Positions 57,582 through 64,000 of a DNA stretch of 64,000 bases are shown here, one piece after another; the first letter of the stretch is position 1, and every line of letters starts with the position of its first letter. A program made the position numbers and the translations under genes. The notes under the pieces are model-generated. The model worked only from the letters and a program-made list of their open reading frames with translations. It searched no databases and had not been told where the DNA came from. This DNA is from SB11 sp943370295 (GTDB taxonomy: Bacteria > Bacteroidota > Bacteroidia > UBA8524), in contig CALRQL020000015.1 in the NCBI GenBank assembly GCA_943370295.1, positions 24,896-88,895 on the forward strand. The letters are read 5' to 3'.

Positions 57582-58622
57582 CTACAAAATGGGGCAGTTA
57601 ATAGGTTTCCAGCCCACACGGCGTTTTACACACCACTCAATAGAAACCGAAATTTCATGAGAGCCCGGTGCAGCTTGCCGTGCGCTTGATACAGTAATAT
57701 CATAGCTGTACCCAATTTTAAATTTATCAAACTTAAACCCAACCAACGCAATAATAGCATCAGAGTTGGGAGCAGTTTGCCTAAACCATAACCCCGATAC
57801 AAAAGAGCCTTTGTTCAAATAAAATCCGATATTGGTTTGAAAAAATCGTTGCTGCGCCATTATCAATATATTAGGAGAAATGGTCATTGGCTGCTCCATT
57901 GGGTTGGGTTTCGATTTCTTTAAAGAGATTACAGTACCCGCGTGCAGCGTATAACGGCGTGGTAGCGTGGTGCCCTCGCTGGTATTATGAAAAAACGATT
58001 GATTAGGCTCGGTAATATTGTGTACGGCAACCCCTGCATAAAACGACCCCGAATAAATAAGCCCGCCTGCCGAAAAGTTGGGGTAGGTTACCGTGTTGGT
58101 GGCAAAGGTTTCTTTGGTAGGATTCACAAAACCTCTTTTGGGCACAATTTCATCGCCAAAATGCAGTCGGCTAAAGTCAATAGAGCGTTGTATAATGCCC
58201 GCTTGTATAGCCAAACTAAACCCAAAGCGTTTGTGGTTGTGGCCGCCAAACATCCCCATAAACGAATAAACACCGCTTACTGCCGTAGTAGTTAGCAGCC
58301 CGTCTCCGGCTACATCACGCAGGGCAAGCATACCCACACCGCCGTGTGCCCCGCCCGCATATTGGTCGAACGATGCTGCAAAGGTTTTAAAGCTACCCGG
58401 TAACGATGGCCATTGATTACGGTAATTAAGCACCATACGTCCGCCTGCCTGCTTATCGCTGCAAGCCGAAGTACCCGCCAAAGCCGGGTTGGTGTACAGG
58501 GGTGCTGCATAAAACTGTGTAAACTCAGGGTCTTGGGCTTTTGCAATACTACAAACCATTAATAAAGCCATTCCGGTGATTGTCCTTTTAGGACTTACTT
58601 TTTTAAGTACAAATAGTGCCAT
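57582..58622 (-). CDS. PorP/SprF-family type IX secretion membrane protein
   Basis: A 346-residue outer-membrane protein with a signal peptide (to about residue 29, ending SIAKAQ) and the PorP/SprF signature DPEFTQFYAAPLYTNPALAG right after it, then RMVLNYRNQWPSLPG. The rest is beta-barrel strands (GGVGMLALRDVAGDGLLTTT and others) ending in SIEWCVKRRV. Members anchor T9SS cargo or take part in gliding-type SprB secretion. It stands alone here, as paralogues usually do when not beside a giant adhesin gene. Confidence 0.93.
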   Translation of the reverse strand: MALFVLKKVSPKRTITGMALLMVCSIAKAQDPEFTQFYAAPLYTNPALAGTSACSDKQAGGRMVLNYRNQWPSLPGSFKTFAASFDQYAGGAHGGVGMLALRDVAGDGLLTTTAVSGVYSFMGMFGGHNHKRFGFSLAIQAGIIQRSIDFSRLHFGDEIVPKRGFVNPTKETFATNTVTYPNFSAGGLIYSGSFYAGVAVHNITEPNQSFFHNTSEGTTLPRRYTLHAGTVISLKKSKPNPMEQPMTISPNILIMAQQRFFQTNIGFYLNKGSFVSGLWFRQTAPNSDAIIALVGFKFDKFKIGYSYDITVSSARQAAPGSHEISVSIEWCVKRRVGWKPINCPIL

Positions 58623-58801
58623 AGGAGTAGGTTAGGGGCTTGGTTAGTAAAATAGGTTAGGTATTTATATTGATACAGTGCACACTCTTATTCGTTGCCC
58701 TGTTCAATGTATTTTCGACGAATACCTTGTGCTATAATCTGCAAGGTTTCCCGATTGTGGATATGAGGATTTATAATCAATGTCAGTAACTGTCGTTTTA
58801 C

Positions 58802-58809
58802 TACCTTTG
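58802..58809 (+). promoter_or_regulatory. Promoter box TACCTTTG of the hemolysin/CorC-type gene
   Basis: Perfect TAnnTTTG match ending 11 bases before the ATG at 58821. The 198 bases between the two divergent genes hold no other feature. Confidence 0.65.
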
Positions 58810-58820
58810 CTCATATTCCT

Positions 58821-60104
58821 ATGGAAATACTGTTTATTTTTTTATTGATTTTACTGAACGGGGTATTCTCGATGGCCGAAATCGCTTTGGTATCAGCCCG
58901 TAAATCAAGACTTGAAAGTGCCGCTAAAAAAGGTAGTTCAAAAGCCAAGCTGGCATTAGAGTTATCCAATGCACCCAATAAATTTCTTTCAACCGTACAA
59001 ATAGGTATTACGCTGATAGGCATTTTAACGGGTATTTACAGCGGTGAAAATATTACCAATCAATTACAGGCCAATGTTGAGAAAATAGAGTCATTAGCCC
59101 CCTATAGCAACACCATTGCCATTGTGGTGGTGTTGGTGTGTATTACGTTTTTCTCGTTGGTATTAGGCGAATTGCTGCCAAAACGTATTGGACTTACCAA
59201 TCCTGAAAAGATTGCCAAAGCGGTAGCACAGCCAATGAATATTATTTCAAAAATCACAGCTCCGTTTGTATGGCTGCTTACCAGTGTTACCGATGGGTTG
59301 ATAGCCTTGTTGGGTATTAAACCTTCTACCGATAGCAAAGTAACGGAGGAGGAAATAAAATCGATTATACAGGAAGGAACTACTTCGGGTGAAGTGCAGG
59401 AGATTGAGCAGGATATTATGGAGCGGGTGTTTAATATGGGCGACCGTAATGTAAGCTCGCTGATGACCCACCGACAGGACGTAGTGTTGTTGGATATCAA
59501 TTTTTCTCCCGACAGGATTAGGGAAGAGGTAGCCAAGGGGGTGCACTCGGTATATCCGGTGTATGAAAACGATAAATACGAGATTGAGGGATATATTTTG
59601 CTGAAGGATTTGTTTATGCACTTGCAAAAGCCTGATTTTAAAATAGCCGAGCACATGCACCAGCCGCATTTTATCAGTGAGCATCTATCGGCATACGAGG
59701 CGTTGGAAAATTTTAAGAAAAGCCGCATACACCATGCGATTGTGAGCGACGAATACGGACAGATGCAGGGGTTGATAACTATGAATGATTTGCTGACGGC
59801 TTTGGTGGGCGATGTGGATGAGTTTTATAAAGAGGATTACACGCTGCAACAACGTGAGGACGGCAGTTGGATTATTGACGGGGATTATCCGTTTTACGAC
59901 TTTTTGAATTATTTTGAAGTGGACGATAGCAATATGCAGCACACGTTTAATACGGTGGGCGGCTTAATTATCCATGAATTAAAAAATATACCCAGCGAAA
60001 AAGATACACTTGTGTGGCAAAACCTGCGCCTTGAGGTGATAGATATGGACGGTGCCCGCATTGATAAAATTATGATTACACAAGTGAAAGAGAACGGGGA
60101 CTAA
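58821..60104 (+). CDS. CNNM/CorC-type (hemolysin C family) membrane protein
   Basis: A 427-residue protein with a DUF21/CNNM membrane domain of four segments (1-150; MAEIALVSARKSRLESAAKK, ITLIGILTGIYSGENI, VLVCITFFSLVLGELLPKR). A pair of CBS domains (about 205-330; VSSLMTHRQDVVLLDI, IVSDEYGQMQGLITMNDLLT) and a C-terminal CorC_HlyC transporter-associated domain (about 345-425) follow. Relatives export Mg2+ or Co2+ or control it; the name hemolysin is historical. Convergent with the membrane protein gene at 60106. Confidence 0.93.
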   Translation: MEILFIFLLILLNGVFSMAEIALVSARKSRLESAAKKGSSKAKLALELSNAPNKFLSTVQIGITLIGILTGIYSGENITNQLQANVEKIESLAPYSNTIAIVVVLVCITFFSLVLGELLPKRIGLTNPEKIAKAVAQPMNIISKITAPFVWLLTSVTDGLIALLGIKPSTDSKVTEEEIKSIIQEGTTSGEVQEIEQDIMERVFNMGDRNVSSLMTHRQDVVLLDINFSPDRIREEVAKGVHSVYPVYENDKYEIEGYILLKDLFMHLQKPDFKIAEHMHQPHFISEHLSAYEALENFKKSRIHHAIVSDEYGQMQGLITMNDLLTALVGDVDEFYKEDYTLQQREDGSWIIDGDYPFYDFLNYFEVDDSNMQHTFNTVGGLIIHELKNIPSEKDTLVWQNLRLEVIDMDGARIDKIMITQVKENGD

Positions 60105-60105
60105 G

Positions 60106-60672
60106 TTACTCTCTTACTTCAATTACCCTGTATATCTCAGGCCAACGAGTTGAATATTCTATTTGCAACGTAGCTCCTGCTTTGTATCGCCAGAAGGCTA
60201 TAGGTCGCTCTATAAATGACCCATCTGGCAAATGATAGGATAGACGTTTGTCACAAAACGAATAGTTGTTATAATACACTTTTCCACGGCTGCGAGCGTG
60301 GTACTTGCAGAAGGTATGCGCTTCACATTTACCGGTAGTACTATTAAGCAGCAGGTATTTTGTTGTATATGCCGAAGAAAGCAGGATAATAATAAGCAGG
60401 GATTTTGTGAGGATAGATAATTTACGCGAGGTAAGGTTTTTTATAAGACTGAATCGGGCGTTTCGGGTGCTGTTTCGTTGTTTTAGCAGTATGTATAAAG
60501 CGTTGCAAAACAAGCTTGAAAAGAAGTATCCGAGAATGGCCGATGCAGGAAGAAGAAATGGGTGTGGCTTTTTTATATTAATAAAAAACGAAAAATAGGC
60601 GGCCACAACACATAACAGCACTAATGCAGCGTAAAAAAGTAAATACTGTTTTGTTTTTTGCGGGGTAATCAA
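60106..60672 (-). CDS. Hypothetical membrane protein
   Basis: A 188-residue protein with three predicted membrane segments (about 10-30, 38-60 and 90-110) and a C-terminal soluble part with Cys pairs (CEAHTFCKYH, FCDKRLSYHL) and ending in a strand region (ATLQIEYSTRWPEIYRVIEV). The soluble part looks extracytoplasmic. No family recognised. It starts 1 base after the queG stop on the same strand, so it is probably co-transcribed with queG, though no link to queuosine is apparent. Confidence 0.75.
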   Translation of the reverse strand: MITPQKTKQYLLFYAALVLLCVVAAYFSFFINIKKPHPFLLPASAILGYFFSSLFCNALYILLKQRNSTRNARFSLIKNLTSRKLSILTKSLLIIILLSSAYTTKYLLLNSTTGKCEAHTFCKYHARSRGKVYYNNYSFCDKRLSYHLPDGSFIERPIAFWRYKAGATLQIEYSTRWPEIYRVIEVRE

Positions 60673-60673
60673 A

Positions 60674-61597
60674 TCAATCTCCTTTTAAGAAAGTAAGAGT
60701 ACGCTTTAAGCCTTTGTATCCGGTACGTTTCACCGGACTGTTTTTAAACAGTTGCTTAAACACATCTTCGGTTATTTCGTGCCATTGGCGTGCATCCATC
60801 GTCATCAAATCAGGGTGAGGCTCAAACTCAGGCTCATTGTGGGGTTGGCTAAAACGGTTCCAAGGGCATACCTGTTGGCATATATCGCAGCCAAACGCCC
60901 AGTTATCCATTTTCCCTTTAAACTCGGCAGGTATCTCGTCCTTCAACTCAATAGTAAGATAGCTGATGCACTTGCTGCCATCTACCCAATAGGGGGTAAT
61001 CGCCTCCGTAGGGCAGGCATCAATGCAGGCGGTGCAAGTACCGCAATAGTCCTTAATAGGAGCATCAGGCTCCAATTCAAGGTCAATAATCAACTCCCCC
61101 AAAAAAAAATAACTGCCCCGTTGTTTATTAATCAGCAAGGTATGCTTACCCGTCCAGCCCAAACCACTTTTTTTAGCCCAAGCACGCTCCATCACAGGGG
61201 CACTGTCAACAAACGCCCGTCCGTGCACCTCGCCAATCGTATCGGTAATAAACTGTAATAGTTGTTTCAGCTTATCCTTCACCACAAAATGATAATCCGT
61301 GTGGTAGGCATACTTGCTTATTTTGGGAGCATCAGCGTGTTGCTGTTGCTGCGGGGTGTAATAATTATATAGAAACGACACCACCGATTTTGCCCCCTCC
61401 ACCAGTTTTGTAGGGTCGAGGCGTTTATCAAAATGGTTTTCCATGTACCCCATTTGGCCGTGCATTCCTTGCTGCAACCAACGTTCTAAACGGCGGGCTT
61501 CATCGTCTAAAAAGCCTGCTTTACTCACTCCGCAAAAGCTAAAACCCAATCGGCGGGCTTCTTCTTTTATCAGTCGGGTATGCAGGGCTTTGTCCAT
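60674..61597 (-). CDS. queG: Epoxyqueuosine reductase
   Basis: A 307-residue cobalamin- and iron-sulfur-dependent enzyme that reduces epoxyqueuosine to queuosine in tRNA. The two ferredoxin-like [4Fe-4S] motifs are CGTCTACIDACPTEAI (near 183-198) and CDICQQVCPWN (near 239-250); the cobalamin-binding N-terminal part has GVSKAGFLDDEA and AKKSGLGWTGKHT with the conserved catalytic Asp in VDSAP. Length is somewhat short (the C-terminal HEAT-like part is reduced), which is common in Bacteroidota. A promoter box lies 4 bases before the ATG. Confidence 0.94.
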   Translation of the reverse strand: MDKALHTRLIKEEARRLGFSFCGVSKAGFLDDEARRLERWLQQGMHGQMGYMENHFDKRLDPTKLVEGAKSVVSFLYNYYTPQQQQHADAPKISKYAYHTDYHFVVKDKLKQLLQFITDTIGEVHGRAFVDSAPVMERAWAKKSGLGWTGKHTLLINKQRGSYFFLGELIIDLELEPDAPIKDYCGTCTACIDACPTEAITPYWVDGSKCISYLTIELKDEIPAEFKGKMDNWAFGCDICQQVCPWNRFSQPHNEPEFEPHPDLMTMDARQWHEITEDVFKQLFKNSPVKRTGYKGLKRTLTFLKGD

Positions 61598-61601
61598 TGC
61601 C

Positions 61602-61609
61602 CAAAAATA
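61602..61609 (-). promoter_or_regulatory. Promoter box TATTTTTG 4 nt before the queG start
   Basis: Perfect TAnnTTTG on the minus strand followed by GGCA and ATG; predicts a leaderless mRNA. Confidence 0.5.
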
Positions 61610-61630
61610 CTAACAGATACTAACATTATC

Positions 61631-61665
61631 ACACCTTGTTAGTAGTAACAGTAGTAACAAGGTGT
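61631..61665 (-). terminator. Hairpin between the acetyltransferase and queG genes
   Basis: Perfect 11-bp inverted repeat ACACCTTGTTA / TAACAAGGTGT, 12 bases after the GNAT stop. The region also holds several GTTACTA/TAGTAAC copies (61620-61690), so an operator role is possible. Confidence 0.6.
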
Positions 61666-61676
61666 TTATGGTGTTA

Positions 61677-62240
61677 CTATGTTACTATATCGTAGGGATT
61701 GAAAAGGGTATAGATGGCAGAATCTAAGAATTTGCCGTTGTAGTAATAATTTTCTTTGAAATAGGCTTCTCGCACAAAACCTACGCTTTCGGCCAACTTT
61801 ATCGATGGAATATTTGCAGGGTTTATATTGGCCTCAATGGTATGTAGTTTTATGGTTTTAAAGGCATAATCGGCAGCAGTTAATATGGCTTCTTTCATTA
61901 TCCCTTGGCGGTGATAATCAGCGTGCAGCATATAACCCACCTCGCCCCGGTAGTGTTCTTTCACCAATCGCCAAAAGCCAATGGTACCAATCAACCTGTC
62001 AGAGCCTTTAAGGGTAATTGCCCAGCTGATACCCTCGTTAGCAGCCACAATATCCATCATGCGCTGTACCAGTATTTTGGCATCGTCTAAAGTTTCGGCA
62101 CGGGGGCGGTCGATATATTCCATTAGCCCTCTGTTTGAGCGCAGTAAAAACACGTCTTCATCATCTTTGTGACTTATTTCGCGCAGCACCAATCGTTCGG
62201 TGTGCAACGTGGGGAAGGGGCTGAAATTAACGGTTAACAT
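61677..62240 (-). CDS. GNAT-family acetyltransferase (RimJ/RimL type)
   Basis: A 187-residue acetyltransferase of the RimJ/RimL group (Acetyltransf_3): LHTERLVLREISHKDDEDVF at the start, WAITLKGSDRLIGTIGFWRL in the middle, the acetyl-CoA loop region EVGYMLHADYHRQGIMKEAI and the ending IPSIKLAESVGFVREAYFKE. Such enzymes acetylate the N-terminus of ribosomal proteins or small molecules; the substrate here is unknown. Followed by a strong hairpin. Confidence 0.92.
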   Translation of the reverse strand: MLTVNFSPFPTLHTERLVLREISHKDDEDVFLLRSNRGLMEYIDRPRAETLDDAKILVQRMMDIVAANEGISWAITLKGSDRLIGTIGFWRLVKEHYRGEVGYMLHADYHRQGIMKEAILTAADYAFKTIKLHTIEANINPANIPSIKLAESVGFVREAYFKENYYYNGKFLDSAIYTLFNPYDIVT

Positions 62241-62307
62241 AGTTTACTGCATAGTTAGTATTTACTAACCAAATCTGTAAACTTTTTTTAGTGTGAAAGT
62301 GTGGTCG

Positions 62308-62628
62308 CCCATCTTGAGCCTGTCGAAGGGTGCGTTGGCTGGTCATTCCCAACTTGATTGGGAATCTGCGGGTTGGCGATAAGGGTATCATCCACCTCCC
62401 TTAATCCCTCCTTACCAACCCGCAAGCCAACCAAGGAGGGAAACCGCCGCACTTACCCGTCGTGCGTAAAGTCCCCTTTAGGGGATTTAAGGGGTGGCAG
62501 GGATTGCTTCGGGAGACCTCGCAATAACGGGAAAACTACTGTCCTGCTGACGAAGGAAGCATCTTATCCCGCTTTGTGAACACAGTTGTTATAAGGTTCT
62601 TCGCTGCGCTCAGAAGGACAGGGTGGGT
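62308..62628. repeat. Mosaic intergenic repeat, copy 5
   Basis: About 320 bases with the most complete module set: TTGAGCCTGTCGAAGGGTGC, a hairpin ATTCCCAA/TTGGGAAT, CAACCCGCAAGCCAACCAAG, AGGGAAACCGCCGCACTTAC, AAAGTCCCCTTTAGGGGATT, GATTGCTTCGGGAGACCTCG, TGACGAAGGAAGCATCTTAT and TTATAAGGTTCTTCGCTGCG. Close in order to copy 4. No coding potential is seen. Confidence 0.85.
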
Positions 62629-62669
62629 GTAACGTAACAGTAATACAAGCCTGTTGTGTTACGTTACGG
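62629..62669. repeat. Paired GTAACGTAAC / GTTACGTTAC sites, copy 1
   Basis: GTGTAACGTAACAG and, 17 bases on, GTGTTACGTTACGG in inverted orientation. The same composite occurs at 63215-63258. The two copies enclose the hairpin-rich gene-free region. Confidence 0.7.
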
Positions 62670-62691
62670 TTTATAATAGAGTTTATATACT

Positions 62692-62739
62692 AGAAAGTAT
62701 GTGAGAAAGTATTTAAGAAAGTTTGTGAGAAATATTGCA
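62692..62739. repeat. Four 12-bp direct repeats (iteron-like)
   Basis: AGAAAGTATGTG, AGAAAGTATTTA, AGAAAGTTTGTG and AGAAATATTGCA follow one another without gaps. Helically phased short repeats of this kind can be binding sites for a replication or recombination protein. Confidence 0.6.
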
Positions 62740-62994
62740 ATGCAATATAAAATATATACATTTGTATCTATATAAAGAGAAAGTAATATACTTGCATGAA
62801 CAAGTATATTACTTCATTAAAGACCAATTCATAATCTAAGTTACCCAATGGGTAATAAGGATTAATTGAATTAGGTACTTAAACAGTTTCCTATCAATGG
62901 AAACACTTAGTTCAAAGAGCTTTCCAGCTCTAAAATGAAATTTTAACATTTTTTAATAAGAAGGGTTTTTAAGGGGCTATTGGCGTAGCCCCTT
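62733..62994. other. Gene-free, hairpin-packed region
   Basis: Six inverted repeats lie in a row: ATATTGC/GCAATAT (62733-62749); the perfect 14-bp AAGTAATATACTTG/CAAGTATATTACTT with loop CATGAA (62781-62814); TTACCC/GGGTAA (62841-62855); GTTTCC/GGAAAC (62886-62904); AGAGCT/AGCTCT (62916-62931); and AAGGGGCTA/TAGCCCCTT (62971-62994), the last extended by GAAGG/CCTTC outside a bulge. No open frame of note and no tRNA is present. It could be a structured RNA, a single-strand replication or transfer origin, or a recombination site. From 62995 to 63214 I see only A+T-rich DNA. Confidence 0.55.
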
Positions 62995-63214
62995 CCTTCA
63001 ATACATACAAAGTAAGGGAAAATATTAAAATTTAACTACCTCCACTTATCGACAACGTTTGAACTACTGTAATAAATTGTAAATCAATTCGTTGTAAATT
63101 TAATTCGCTCGACATAGCGTATATTATCCTCAAACCATATATTTTATAAGATTTTTTGCCCTTTATGTGGATAAAATCTTAAATAAGTTTTAAACAAGGT
63201 AAAAAAGCGAACAT

Positions 63215-63258
63215 TGTAACGTAACACCACTGCGTTACCCTATGCTGTTACGTTACGG
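63215..63258. repeat. Paired GTAACGTAAC / GTTACGTTAC sites, copy 2
   Basis: TGTAACGTAACA and TGTTACGTTACGG in inverted orientation, 7 bases after the stop of the RepA-like gene; the ending TGTTACGTTACGGTT is identical to that of copy 1. Confidence 0.7.
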
Positions 63259-63265
63259 TTATAAA

Positions 63266-64000
63266 TTATTGGGGTATATCGTTTCTCTCTAAAACCCTCT
63301 TTACCCGCATCTTATTAGTATTAAGCCTTCGGGCTATTTCACCCAATGATAGCTCAGGTTCTTCCAGTTTTAATGCTGTAATATGATAGTCCAATTCATC
63401 ATGGTTTAAATCTTCCTGCCTCAAATGCTCCCTTTCTATACCATACTCTATAAACTCAAAGCCGAGGAAGTTGTGGGGCTGGGTGATGCGGCACAGTTTT
63501 ATGTTGCGGTCGTTATAAATAATTTCGGTAGCGCGGGCTTTTAGTTGCAGCAGGTAGCGCAAGGTTTTGTCTTGGTAGCTTTGGCCAATGGCAAACAGGC
63601 TGTCAATAAAGTTGGCGAGGTGCTTACTGCCTGCCAAATCGTTCACCGTCAAGGGGTTGGCAAGGCTGCGTTTTGGGGTGTGGGCTACTACCAGTATGCT
63701 AAGGTTGTGCTTCATTTTCAGCTCTTTAAGGCTTTTCATCAGCGGTAGGGCTTCTTTGGCAGTTTCAGTAGCTTGGGTTTTCAGGTAGGTAAGGTTGTCA
63801 ATAATCAGCACTTTGGCGTTGTGGGCGGCTATGGCTCGCTCAATGCTGCTAAACAGGGCGGTTTCAAAGCGTTCAAAATCGGTGCAGTTGGGGTTTATTT
63901 CTATCCGCAGGAAATTATCGTCAAAGGCATAGTGGTGGTGGTAGTTAATGCTGTAGCGTTTCTCAAACTGCTTGTCGCTCATTTCAAAATCAAAATAGAG
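63266..64000 (-). CDS. RepA-like AAA/RecA-type ATPase, C-terminal part (gene runs off the window)
   Basis: The frame is open to the right edge: residues LYFDFEMSDKQFEKRYS continue upstream of the ATG at 63982, and FDFE-like text is the normal interior of RepA/RecA-like ATPases, so the true start lies beyond 64000. Visible are Walker B KVLIIDNLTYL, the following LVVAHTPKRS sensor region, NDLAGSKHLANFIDSLF, and a C-terminal helix-turn-helix (LSLGEIARRLNTNKMRVKRV). Walker A must be outside the window. Such ATPases (RepA of plasmids, and relatives on integrative elements and phages) act in replication initiation or mobile-element upkeep. The repeat- and hairpin-rich DNA downstream fits that role. 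Confidence 0.82.
   Translation of the reverse strand, partial: LYFDFEMSDKQFEKRYSINYHHHYAFDDNFLRIEINPNCTDFERFETALFSSIERAIAAHNAKVLIIDNLTYLKTQATETAKEALPLMKSLKELKMKHNLSILVVAHTPKRSLANPLTVNDLAGSKHLANFIDSLFAIGQSYQDKTLRYLLQLKARATEIIYNDRNIKLCRITQPHNFLGFEFIEYGIEREHLRQEDLNHDELDYHITALKLEEPELSLGEIARRLNTNKMRVKRVLERNDIPQ

Noticed and set aside
59102..59728. Frame of 208 codons on the minus strand
   Set aside because: Antisense to the CNNM/CorC-type gene; the peptide is rich in Ser, Ile and Cys without any domain pattern.
62358..62579. 73-codon plus-strand frame
   Set aside because: It is entirely inside the mosaic repeat and changes with module order; no protein features.
62971..62994. Hairpin considered as a tRNA arm or integron attC site
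   Set aside because: No cloverleaf can be built around it, no CCA end or anticodon arm, and no integron core site or integrase is seen.

Overview
The window is a stretch of chromosome from a member of the Bacteroidota outside the classical gut Bacteroidales. Five lines of sequence evidence support this. (1) Four secreted proteins end in type IX secretion (T9SS) sorting domains and there is a PorP/SprF-type T9SS membrane protein. (2) Many genes carry the Bacteroidota promoter box TAnnTTTG. (3) Shine-Dalgarno sites are not obvious. (4) Several families are typical of the phylum: DUF1599, DUF3078, DUF1573, the long form of NusB, the BT_3928-like DoxX protein and the GNAT/nitrilase fusion. (5) dapD, meaB and a K+-dependent membrane pyrophosphatase are present. 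I cannot place it at order level from sequence alone. I see no rRNA, tRNA, CRISPR array or transposase.

Layout. 1-22.4 kb is mostly housekeeping: aminotransferase, HU, aroK with a peptide-type ABC permease, a DoxX/DUF1599 pair, folP, a nuclease, an M48 protease pair, secreted proteins, the nusB-DUF1573-yajC-coaE block, dapD, the GNAT/amidohydrolase fusion, meaB and a Crp-type regulator. An A+T-rich orphan gene with a zinc/HNH-like motif (17.0-18.3 kb) interrupts it. 22.6-25.4 kb is a compact A+T-rich cluster of small one-direction genes that look like orphan immunity proteins (SUKH, YrhB/Imm35-like) plus two recent paralogues. Each of those paralogues sits behind a copied terminator/promoter module. 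25.4-32 kb returns to core genes (IscA-type carrier, secreted serine protease and M28 peptidase, a glycine-rich-domain pair). 32-45.7 kb holds alaS, mtaB, a secreted nuclease/phosphatase, efp, a MazG-like protein, an NlpC/P60 peptidase, the membrane pyrophosphatase hppA and an M23-MerR-CapA operon. 45.8-52.7 kb is a minus-strand block with rhodanese, a T9SS protein, a PASTA protein, a double D-Ala-D-Ala ligase and a soluble histidine kinase with a STAS-like partner. 52.9-62.2 kb contains a PIG-L/40-residue membrane protein/sodium symporter operon, PorP, a CNNM/CorC-type protein, queG and an acetyltransferase. From 62.3 kb to the end there is a dispersed repeat, about 600 bases of gene-free DNA packed with hairpins and direct repeats, and the 3' part of a RepA-like ATPase gene. 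This last part looks like the edge of a mobile or formerly mobile element.

Themes. Cell-envelope functions are prominent: D-Ala-D-Ala ligase, PASTA, NlpC/P60, M23, DapD, T9SS cargo and PorP. Mosaic GC-rich intergenic repeats occur at six places and share modules; one module also appears inside the coding sequence of alaS. The most unusual observations are an in-frame insertion of about 80 residues in alanyl-tRNA synthetase that looks like a worn DUF559/VSR-type nuclease domain, the immunity cassette cluster, the hairpin array beside the RepA-like gene, five genes whose promoter box lies exactly 4 nt before the start codon (predicted leaderless mRNAs), an EF-P with Asn at the modification position, a Cys/His-rich tail on the pyrophosphatase, and a two-copy Ddl fusion.
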